Both the position numbers and the translations under genes were made by a program. Shown one piece after another: positions 21,118 to 30,148 of a stretch of DNA of 57,874 nucleotides (its first letter is position 1; the number at the start of each line of letters is the position of its first letter). The notes below the pieces were generated by a model. It had not been told where the DNA came from. It was given only the letters and a program-made list of their open reading frames with translations, and made no database searches. The stretch spans positions 1 through 57,874 of the forward strand of contig JABFUD020000288.1 of the NCBI GenBank assembly GCA_014529385.2, in the 5' to 3' direction. The stretch is from Adiantum capillus-veneris. Lineage: Eukaryota > Streptophyta > Polypodiopsida > Polypodiales > Pteridaceae.

Positions 21118-22284
21118 GGGAAGCCCCAGCTTGAAGAGGCAGCAAGGACACTTGTCAAGTTCCTCCTCATGTTGCCCTCATGGTGTGCCTGAAACCTATT
21201 GGTTGGCCACCCAAGGGGTCCAATGATAATAAAGGATATTTAATTAATTGATTTTGCATTTATCAAGTCCTCTCTCTCAAAGGGGAAAGGGGGACACTTG
21301 TCCCAAGGCTATCCCTGTTGCTTGTAATGGCTCCTGCTTGTGATTGGCTAGGCCTGGAGGGGTCCAATGAGCTTCAAGCATGAGCTACAAGGGGGGGTCA
21401 ACCCAAGAAAGCTAGGGGGGTGCTTAGGGGGTATACTCACCCACACACACTCACAAACACTCTCATTGTGTACTATGCAAAGTGCAAGAGCTCCCTCTCT
21501 TTCTCCAAGCAAGTAGAGGTTGAGAGCCTACACCAACACTCTTGGCTATGGAGTGCAAATCCATCCAAGAGCCATGCTTCAATGCTTGAGCTTGCCATCT
21601 ATTTCTTCTTCATTACTATGCTATTATGTATGCTAGCACAAGATTTATGATAAGTGATGAACTAGCTCTTTCTCGTATGAAATGTTTATTCTTCCTCTTC
21701 CCTACCCTCATTCCCTACTAGCTCTCTCCACCTTCGAAGGTGTTTGAGGTCTTGGGACTGACGCTTGGTATAGTTAAAGCTTTCTTCAAGTTTAGGTTAT
21801 GCTATGATGGTGATGCATGAAGCTTTCCATCTTCATTGCTTCACCTAGGTCATAAGGAACACAAAGAATGTATTGTAACAAGTCTCTCTTTATGGGAGAA
21901 ATCATAATACAAATGCCTATTGGAGGGGGGACCGGCTCCACATAAATCCGGTCCTCAACTGTTGTCATGTTCTCTAAATTCTCTCTCTTGCAAAAGTATT
22001 GTCTATGCCAAGTTAACTAATTGCTATGATTATGTTACTATCTTCAATTATGTCAACCCGCTATGCTCACAAAATCATTTCTTGAAAAATCATTCTCTCT
22101 CTTGCAAAAGTATTGTCTATGCCAAGTTAACTAATTGCTATGATTATGTTACTATCTTCAATTATGTCAACCCGCTATGCTCACAAAATCATTATGTCAA
22201 CCCGCTATGCTCACAAAATCATTTCTTGAAAGTACTCTCATTAAATTCCGCTACTCTCAAATTGAATAGGCAAATTCCATTACA
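20701..22284 (+). repeat. 3' LTR of element B, remaining part
   Basis: The sequence resumes at the Cop insertion point and continues to TTACA at 22284. It holds its own (CA)n tract at 21083-21116. Near the end, a block of about 100 bp (TTGCAAAAGTATTGTC onwards) is duplicated (22086-22190), and a further short repeat of CCCGCTATGCTC follows. The duplications are absent from the 5' LTR. Confidence 0.9.
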
Positions 22285-22289
22285 TGGTA
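22285..22289. other. Right target-site duplication of element B (TGGTA)
   Basis: This matches 9854-9858. The pol frame of A resumes directly after it. Confidence 0.92.
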
Positions 22290-22764
22290 AGCGTTATACC
22301 AGAAAAAGAGACGGTAGAACCTCCAGAACAAGAAGAGTTTTACAACTCCTCTGAACATTTGGAAGTAAATGATGAAGTAGATAATGAGTGTTCAGACACC
22401 TCAAGTGAGCGTGGAAATGAAGCCGAGAATATCAAGTTTTATGATTTTGCTAATCAAGATCCTAGACGCCAAGAACGCTATAGGAGGAAACGAGCAGGAA
22501 ACAAAGCGAGAGAGAACCTGATGCCCAGGATAAAAGGTAAAACTCATTATTTGATGCTTGTAAGAGCAGAGGATTGTGTAAAAGATCAAATATCAGGAAA
22601 ATTCTCAAAAAATCGAATAGAACAAACGCGAGAGGAAATAAAATAGGTACGAAAAGCTAAAACCGAAACAAAATCACAAAAATCTCAAAAATAAAAAAAA
22701 ACAAACAACAGAAAACCAAGAATGGACCACACTGGAGCGTAAACAGAAATAACTGAAACGATCT
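22290..22764 (+). pseudogene. Element A pol linker between protease 1 and RT
   Basis: The reading continues the frame interrupted at 9858. The segment contains the block FYDFANQDPRRQERYRRKRA, matched in D by FFDFTNQKPRRHKWYRRKRD (40725-41027), so it is a conserved part of pol of unknown role. The frame closes at 22644 and A-rich sequence with stops follows. Confidence 0.65.
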
Positions 22765-24400
22765 TTGAGAGAGATATGGACTACGGAAGAAGATAGTGAT
22801 GGTAAAGGGGAGTCAAAAAAGGGGAACATAAATGTACCATCACACTATCGGAAATATACTATCCAGGAAAGAAATATCATCATGACACCACCAGTCAGGG
22901 AAAGAACCAACCAAGAATCCTACAATGGGCCTGAAAATGCAAAAAAGATAGACCTAGCAGAACCAGGTGAAAAGCCTCAGCCGGTCTATATAGCTAACGA
23001 TTTAGAGCCTGAGGAGGAAGCACAGATAACACAATTTCTCAAGAAGTATAAAGATGTGTTTGCTTGGTCCTATAAAGACCTCAAAGGAGTTCATCCATTG
23101 ATATGCCAACATACAATTCCTTTAAAATCGGATGCAAAACCTAGCAAACAACGTCCTTATACATATAATGACACATTTGCTAAACGAATCAAAGAAGAAA
23201 TTGATAAACTAATGGAAGCTGAATTCATCTATGAAATCGAACATACAGATTGGGTGTCACCCATTGTGGTAGTTCCCAAAAAGAATGGAAAACTGCGAGT
23301 GTGTGTAAACCTCCAGAAGGTGAATGCAGCAACCATAAGGGATAATTATCCCTTGCCAATTACAGAACATGTACTTGAGCGAGTGGCCGGGAAACGGGCT
23401 TATTCCTTTCTGGATACAACCAACTGGCAATAGCAAGGGAGGATCAGCACAAAACAACGTTTGCCATAGAATGGGGGGTTTATGCGTATCGAGTTATGCC
23501 ATTTGGCTTAACTAATGCACCAGCCACTTTCCAGAGGTTAATGACTCACGCTTTCAAGGAATACCTAAGAATATTCTTAGAAATTTACATGGATGACCTA
23601 TGTGTACACTCTCTTCTGCGAGAGGAACATATGGACCATTTGCAAAAGGTCGTTGAAAAGTGCAGGACATATCGAATCTGTCTTAACCCGAAAAAGTGTG
23701 TATTTATGGTGAAGCAAGGACGAATCTTAGGACACATTGTCTCAAGAAATGGCATAACCACAGACCTAGACAAAGTCAAAGTCATTGTAGACCTGCCCAG
23801 GCCTACTAATGCGAAACAAGTGCAATCCTTCATGGGACACTGCGGATATTATCGAAGATTCATATACATGTATGCAGTTATCGCACAACCTCTGTATCGT
23901 TTGCTAGTCAATTTCGAGTGGACCGAGGAGTGTGAAACTTCATTCCAAAAGATGAAGGAAAACCTTATATCAACACCTGTACTAAAGGCACCAGATTGGG
24001 AAAAGATATTCCATGTGCACATTGATGCTTCAACATATGCCATTGGAAGTATTCTAGCTCAACCTGGATATGGAACAATGGATTTTCTAGTTTGCTATGC
24101 GAGCCGACAGTTAAACAGTGCAGAAAAGAACTACACAACCACTAAGAGGGAAGGGTTAGGAATGATTTATGATGTAAAGAAATTTCGGCATTATTTGCTT
24201 GCAAATAAATTTGTGTTCTTCATAGATCATCAAGCTCTTTTGTACCTAGTAAATAAACCTTGCAATACAGGGAGAATCGTACGCTGGTTTATTATATTGC
24301 TAGAATTGGACTTCACAGTGGTGGTCAAAAAGGGTAAAACCCATCTACAAGCGAATCATCTTTCAAGAATACACAACGGGGAAGCTCCTGAAGGAGTAGA
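22765..24400 (+). pseudogene. Element A reverse transcriptase and RNase H
   Basis: RT starts with FAWSYKDLKGV and continues through WVSPIVVVPKKNGKLRV and NYPLPITEHVLERV, then a frameshift near 23430 in the FLDxxSxYNQ segment. It resumes with VMPFGLTNAPATFQRLM and the catalytic LEIYMDDLCVHS (Asp pair near 23594). The connection and RNase H follow, with HVHIDASTYAIGSILAQ, CYASRQLNSAEKNYTTT and FFIDHQALLYLVN. The Met in YMDD is unusual but also present in D (EIYMDDLCVHS), so it is a family trait. The enzyme copies element RNA to DNA. The frameshift makes this copy inactive. Confidence 0.88.
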
Positions 24401-24479
24401 TGATGACATACGAGATGCTTATCTTTTCAACATTGAAATGGTACCCAAATGGTCTCAAGAAATTGTTAGCATTATTTCC

Positions 24480-25007
24480 TTCGGAAGTGGGTTTGATAAT
24501 ACGGAGTGCAGATCCAAACAACAAACAATTCGACAAACAAAAAACTTCCAGTTGATAGCAGGACGGCTATATCATCTTGTATCTGACCTAATCCTACGAT
24601 TATGTATAAATCCGGAAGAATTCGAGTGCTACCTTGAAGAGGCACATGTCCAGGGTTGTGCATTTCATTGTTCGACAGTGAAGACGAACCAGAGACTGAA
24701 ACAGTTAGGGGTTTATTGGCCAACTATGTATGCGGATACACATTCTTATGTTACCAATTGTACTATATGTAGTGCCAAACGACCAGTGGATCACACAACT
24801 TTGTTTCAAGTAAACATAGCACCTGCATGGAGTCAATATATCATTGACTTCTTAACCACCAGGACGTTCCCTGAGAACATCACAAGAGCACGGGAAAAAG
24901 CTATAGCGCTGGAAGCACGTGACTTTCAGTTAATTGGGAATCAACTCTATAAGCGGGAAAGGACAATCAACTTAGAATCTGTGCAAGTGAAAGTGAATAC
25001 CTGTTGA
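24480..25007 (+). pseudogene. Element A, first integrase-type zinc-binding module
   Basis: After the RNase H, LEEAHVQGCAFHCSTV, GVYWPTMYADTHSYV and CTICS give the His-His-Cys-Cys pattern of an integrase zinc-binding domain at about 24640-24771. The text leading into it (FQLIAGRLYHLVSD) is the usual lead-in for that domain. No integrase core follows. Instead comes a linker (SQYIIDFLTTRTFPENITRA), then a second lead-in (FQLIGNQLYKRERT) and a second module. The frame closes at 25007 by a frameshift. Confidence 0.7.
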
Positions 25008-26139
25008 TTCTAAAACATGCACATAGAGGAATAAGTGGAGGCCATTTTTCGGGCGATAAGACGGCAAAAATTTTCTGAACCGCAGGAATTTGGTGGCCTA
25101 CATTGCAGAAGATTTTGTAAAGCGTTGTGATGCATGTGAACGCACTAAGATGCCAATAAAAAGAGATGAGATACCATTACGGCCAATGATGGGAGCAAGA
25201 GCATTTGCAAAATGGGGCATTGATTTTGTGGGACCTATATCACCCCCTGCATATCGCACCCATACCCAATATATCATTGTGGCTACGGACTATCTCACAA
25301 AATGGGTCGAAGCCAAAGCAACACAAAAAGCTGATGCACGCACCACGGCACAATTTTTGTATGAGAATGTTTTTGTATGTTACGGGTTACCAATAGAAAT
25401 TGTCAGTGACCGTGGAACACATTTTCTCAATGAAGTCATTGAATATCTGCTAGAGGAATTCATGGTCATACATAGGAAATCTGCACCATACCATCCACAG
25501 GCCAATGGGCAAGCTTAAGCCACAAATAAAACACTATGCATGGTTCTCACTAAAATAGTGTCAGAATCAAGAACAAATTGGGATAAGTAGCTACACTCAA
25601 CACTATGGGCATACAGGGTAGCTTACAAAACATCAATAGGAACAACACCATACAACATGGTATTTGGCCTAAATGCTATACTACCCATAGAGTTTTTAAT
25701 CCCAACTCTACGAGTAGCAAAAAGCTTGGAATGGACAGGGCATGAGCTCTCTTCAAGGATTGATGATCTTGAAAAGCTAGATGAACTCCACTTACGAGCT
25801 GTCGCTTCAATCTATGCTAAAAAGAGAAGACAAAAGGAATTTTTTGACAAACATGTGCGTACAAAAGAGTTCAAAACAGGTGATTACGTACTTGTTTATA
25901 CCTTGAAGCAACATGCCAAGAAACTTAAAAAGCAAGGAATGGGACCATTTGTGATTAGTGATCTATCACAAAGTGGAGCTGTCAAGCTTGCTACATTGGC
26001 AGGTGAAGAAATGCCAAACTGGATTAGTAGATGTCGACTGAGGAGGTATCATCTACCACTCACACAGGAGATGATCCAACAAATTCATCAAGGAAAACAA
26101 AGAATGAAGGAACAACAGAGAGTACGGGAGGAACCTTGA
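25008..26139 (+). pseudogene. Element A second zinc-binding module and integrase core
   Basis: KHAHRGISGGHFSGDK and CDACERTK (25012-25145, with two frameshifts) form a second His-His-Cys-Cys module. The core follows: KWGIDFVGPI, IVATDYLTKWVEA and EIVSDRGTHFLNE. At the third catalytic position, in the NGQAxATNK motif, the Glu codon is TAA (25516-25518), a stop in place of the catalytic acid. A second stop lies near 25570. The C-terminal part (25657-26139) has TKEFKTGDYVLVYTLKQHAK, GMGPFVI and a basic tail. There is no chromodomain. Confidence 0.85.
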
Positions 26140-26607
26140 GTCGAAGCACAAGAATGCATTGCAAAAAGACGGCTTCTACGACAACAACAACAAAGTGGAA
26201 CACCATTGAGAATCAATGACATTCGACTGACGAAATTGGTGGAGGAAACAGTGGAGCCAATAATTGCGGTCAAAGTGGGCAACAATCAAGTTGAATCAAC
26301 ATCATTGCTTGATTTGGGTGCTCAAGTAAATTTAATCTCTTACGGATTATACCAACAACTCAAAGTCACAAATCAAATTCATTCTACTCGTCAAGTGCTG
26401 GAAAGTAGCACATCACACCCATTGAAAACATTGGGATGGACTATATTGCATGTACAACTACATCAATATATTTACCCACACAAATTCTATGTGGTGAAAG
26501 ATGAAAGCACACAACACCCAATGATGCTGGGGGCAACCGTGGCAAAAAGAGTGCAATGTGCAGATAGATTGGAAAGCAAAGGCAGTCAAAATTCAGCACG
26601 AACATGA
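26140..26607 (+). pseudogene. Second retropepsin-like domain after integrase (DLG motif), element A
   Basis: In the frame that follows the integrase stop, LLDLGAQVNLISYGLYQQL resembles a retropepsin active-site strand, with the Asp codon at 26311-26313 but Leu where Ser or Thr is usual. HPMMLGATVAKRV later occupies the place of the conserved Ile-Leu-Gly strand. D carries the same domain downstream of RT as ADIGARVNAVSY and MILGISWMQTYKAV (38618-39013). The landmarks are those of the retropepsin fold. With DLG or DIG the activity is doubtful, and a non-catalytic or structural role is possible. Placement after integrase is not the normal pol order. Confidence 0.7.
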
Positions 26608-27328
26608 ACAACAGGTGATAACTTTTGCTTAGCAATACCGTCATGATCAACTGCAAGCCATGCAATCACTGGTAACAAAGCCCAAAGCACGAATGCCAGT
26701 AAAGAACAACATGATACCCGAGACCGACAATCAGGTAAAAGCCAACCATACTACTTACAGACACATGAAGTCACAGGCCGCAATACAAAGATCTAGGCTA
26801 CCAAAACAAGGTAAACAAGTATGGATGCGGAAAGATAGAAATGACATGGCAGACACACACATGGTAACAACAAGATTCAACCAAAAACCACAACCCAGGG
26901 TCATAAAACAGATATGAATCCCAAAGAAAATGCTTAGCCATAACCCAAATGTCACTCACATTTGAATACCAAAGCAAAAGCAAAAGGAACTACCTTCCGT
27001 ACAAGCAACAATGGAAAGCAGACAGCTGCATTTCAAAAAGGCAAACTGACATATGTGGATGCCGATGAAAAACAAACCAGTGGCAAACAAGAACGAGACA
27101 AACCATCTACAACAATCCGCGGCAACAAAATACCAATGGAAAGCCAAGGTCATAAGGCCCATAGCCATTCCATCCCAGCCAATTCTATCCTTAGACACAA
27201 CTACGACTCCATCAATAGTGTCGGCAAAGCAATTGCCTTTTGCAAAAAAGACAATTAAACAGAGAGCAGTAGAGTTACAGTTGTTACTTGCGAAGAAAGC
27301 AGAAAACCTCGACGGCGAATGCCAATAA
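26608..27328 (+). pseudogene. Element A pol C-terminal tail, low complexity
   Basis: Lys/Gln/Asn/Thr-rich reading frames in different phases (26660-26917, 26962-27258, 27053-27328) follow the second protease-like domain. The final block, FAKKTIKQRAVELQLLLAKK, resembles VPKHLDGTIKKRAHKLQDFL in D (37913-38206). That supports a real, frameshifted tail ending near 27328. It has no recognisable domain. Confidence 0.5.
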
Positions 27329-27495
27329 GCATCTTGCTTATTCCCTTCTCTTGCACAACATTACTTTTTCCATGCATTGACTGAGTATGCATAAAGTAGG
27401 GCCACATTAATCGGCCAAGCATTAGCATAAATTTTTCAGCCTATGCACGGCACATACTTTAAGTCGATACCATGTCGTCCGGGAGGACTCCGGCT

Positions 27496-27509
27496 AGGAA
27501 GGGGGGAGG
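27496..27509 (+). other. Internal polypurine tract (candidate central PPT)
   Basis: AGGAAGGGGGGAGG sits between pol and ORF3. E has the same tract at 57722-57735 on the minus strand, and D has TAGGAGGGGTGGAAGG at about 37920-37936. It resembles the terminal PPT (33620-33634) but lies about 6 kb upstream of it. A role as a second plus-strand primer is inference. Confidence 0.45.
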
Positions 27510-27698
27510 CATTCTAGAGGCACTCTCAAATGCGGAACCAATGACAAAAACAGCAAAAAAGGGCATGATTTTCGACTATTTTAAGGGTTGTTGTTTGATT
27601 GCGAAATTTTCTGGAGTAACCCAAGTACATATGCCCTTATACAGCATCAAGCTACAGGTATATGGGGCCAAATGCCAAATCAAGCCCCTAGGTGTGTG

Positions 27699-27706
27699 TA
27701 TATAAG
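27699..27706 (+). promoter_or_regulatory. Candidate internal TATA box for ORF3
   Basis: TATATAAG follows GTGTG and is kept in E (57525-57532, minus strand). D has GTATATAC in the equivalent place (37763-37770, minus strand). A second site, TATATAAT, lies at 27779-27786. Either could start a separate ORF3 transcript with a leader of about 2.4 kb. Confidence 0.45.
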
Positions 27707-29107
27707 TAGAAATAGCCATTTTTCAGGCTAAATATTTGTAAAACGGAGAAAGCCGGCCATAAAAATTGCATGTGAGTGTATATAATGTGTTGCGGTGATG
27801 TTTGTGATTTATTATGATTTTTGGGGATTTTTTGGCTTTGATTTGCTATTTTCCTTTTAATTTTGCTAATTTTCGGCAGAAAAACTTCAAAAATACAAAA
27901 AGCAGGTGAAAAACAGTCGTAATGAAAAACAAAAAATATGGTGATGATTGGTGACTATAGGACAACCTATGGTACAGTGGTGTTGCAATTATGAGACTGG
28001 AGCGAAAAGCGTGTTTTGGCCAGGTTTTGACCGAAATGCCAAATTTCTGGTAAACAGAGCAAATGGAGTCCAAATCAAAAAAAATTTGAGCCTAAACCGC
28101 ATCTCGCAAGAAGATAGGAGCACATGTCAAATTTCATGAAAAGTGGTTCGGGGACCTCCATTATAAGAAATTTTCACCCCATTTTTAGCTCATTCTCACT
28201 ATTGACTTTGTGGAGAGAGCTTCTGCCACCTAGAGCGGATCGACCTTCCAGTAGCTTCTACGACATGCACGATTGCCCGACGAGCTCTAGACATGAGAGG
28301 TAGGCTCACCACCTTGAGCTTTTCGCGCATGTTTGTCATTATGTCGCGAAAACTAGCGTAGGGGTCACACACAAAGCGAGTGGTAGAGAACTACAAGTAG
28401 AGACAGCGGCCTAACGGCTAACCCGAAAGCAACAAGACTTCATCGGCAGCTTACCCTAGTCTAGGAGACCAGTCCTGGATGTCCAAAGGCAGTAGGAAAC
28501 CATCGGGAAAAACCCTAATTCCCAGAAACCCGCAAGAGGCCACCAAATGGGAAATCGGCGAAACGGAGACCAAATGCTACCAAAATTCATGTGTAGAAGC
28601 ATCTCGACATGCTCGACAAGTCTATATGACCCGCATGACCAAAAAGTGACCGGAGGCGGCACTAAACTTCAGAAACACAAAGCGTCAAATTGCACTTGCG
28701 GCCAAATCGCAAGTCCGTTTGCCACCAAACTTCACGAGTGGCTTTCCTAGACCATCAACAACCAAGTCCTATGGTGGTAGACCACCACAAATCATCAAAG
28801 GCATATAAACGCAACCACGAGTGCTTCTAAAGCGAAAAATTGCCAAATGGAGCTCCGGTGAAGCCAAAGTCAACAAAAACCTTACGGCAAGGATCCCCAA
28901 GGGATCGGGAAGTTATGGAGATCAACATCGAGAAATTTCATCGCCAAAAAGCACTCCAAAAGTCAAAAAACGGCTCGGAGGATCTGAAGTCCACACAGGG
29001 ATTTATACTCTATCCATTTGACTTTTTTGTTGAAATTAGGCTCAAAAGGGACTTAGGGGAGCAAAGGGCAAGCAATGGGAGCACTAGCACTGAAAAAATC
29101 ACCAAGA

Positions 29108-29982
29108 GACATCCTACGCGTATGATGTCTCAAGGGCACTTTTTGGCACAGACTCCAACATTTTTTATCATGCACATGTTTTGAATGACATTTACAAGCC
29201 ATATACCAAGTTTCATCACATTTGGACCAAGCTTGACCTCATATACATGGAAAAAGGCAAAGTTACGGCATAGAGGCAATAATGGGCCAAAGACCTACCA
29301 AATCTTGTCCAAATCCCATGAAACTTGCACAACACATTCACCAACACATCAGCAAACAATCTGTGTGGTCAGGGAGAAAAAAATGATGAAATAGACATCC
29401 TACGCATAGGCTGTCTAATTGACCCTTTTGGCATGCAAGGGATGTTTTATCATTCCAGATCCAATAACCTCATCATCAAGAGCCCATATGTCAAGTTTGA
29501 AGCCATTCTAATCACTTTTGACCCCCAACACCTTCAAGATACACTTTTTGAGCCCAAAAACACCTCACAGAGCCTTACAAGCATCAAATCTTGTCCAAAT
29601 TCAAATCCAAGAACATGGCCATGTTCCATAGGCCAAGGACAACCCACAGAACAAGTTTGATGTCATTTTGATGAAAAAGACATCCTACGCGTAGGATGTG
29701 TCCAGCATAAATTTAGCCTTCTGTGCAAAGAATGACATCATGGGAGCCAATACCATGGTGCAATAAGCCCATATACCAGTTTTCAACCCATTTGGACATC
29801 AATTGCTACCTATGATGGACATTCTACAAAATTGTGACCTAAAGCCTAAATCAGCCCAAAAATCAACTTTTTGATATCCAAATTCAAATCCAAGCCTATA
29901 GCCATGTTCCATGAGCCTACACTACCCGCATGTCAAGTATGAACCAATTCTGATGAAAAAGACATCCTACGCGTAGGATGTC
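29108..29982. repeat. Palindrome array 2 of A (before ORF3)
   Basis: Four copies of the GACATCCTA-armed 22-bp palindrome lie at 29108-29129, 29394-29415, 29679-29700 and 29961-29982. The starts are 286, 285 and 282 bp apart. The last copy is perfect and the others carry one to three changes. Between them are diverged units sharing phrases such as 'caagtttcatcacatttgg' and 'aaatcttgtccaaat'. The last copy ends 166 bp before the ORF3 ATG. Confidence 0.93.
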
Positions 29983-30148
29983 TATTTGAAAATTTTTTGC
30001 CACATTTGCACTGTGAGCACATGCACAGCTTCACAAGTTCCTTTTAAGCTTTAATTTCAATTTTCAAGTCATTTGGATAAGTAAAACTCAGTTTCGCAGC
30101 TAATATGGAAAAAACGCTAACTTCGGACTACTGAGTGCAACAGGATCT

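Larger units (their letters stand above)
9859..22284 (+). mobile_element. Element B: chromovirus-type Ty3/gypsy, internally rearranged
   Basis: B has LTRs of about 1.6-1.7 kb starting TGTCATAAAA and ending TTCCATTACA, a TGGTATCAGAGC primer-binding site (initiator-Met type), gag, RNase H and integrase with a C-terminal chromodomain-like segment, and a TGGTA target duplication. Protease and most of RT are missing, replaced by two LTR fragments (12442-13205). Its 3' LTR was later split by Cop. It inserted into A pol. Confidence 0.9.
27329..30148 (+). other. Non-coding spacer upstream of ORF3 in element A
   Basis: About 2.8 kb without convincing coding sequence, conserved in E at 55073-57874 on the other strand. 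In order it holds a G-rich polypurine tract, two TATA-like sites, a moderately conserved 1.2 kb stretch, and the second palindrome array. It behaves like a second leader placed before ORF3. Confidence 0.7.

Noticed and set aside
29108-29982. Regularly spaced palindromic repeats as a CRISPR-like array
   Set aside because: The period of about 285 bp is far too long, the spacers are diverged repeats of each other, there are no cas genes, and the context is a plant retrotransposon.
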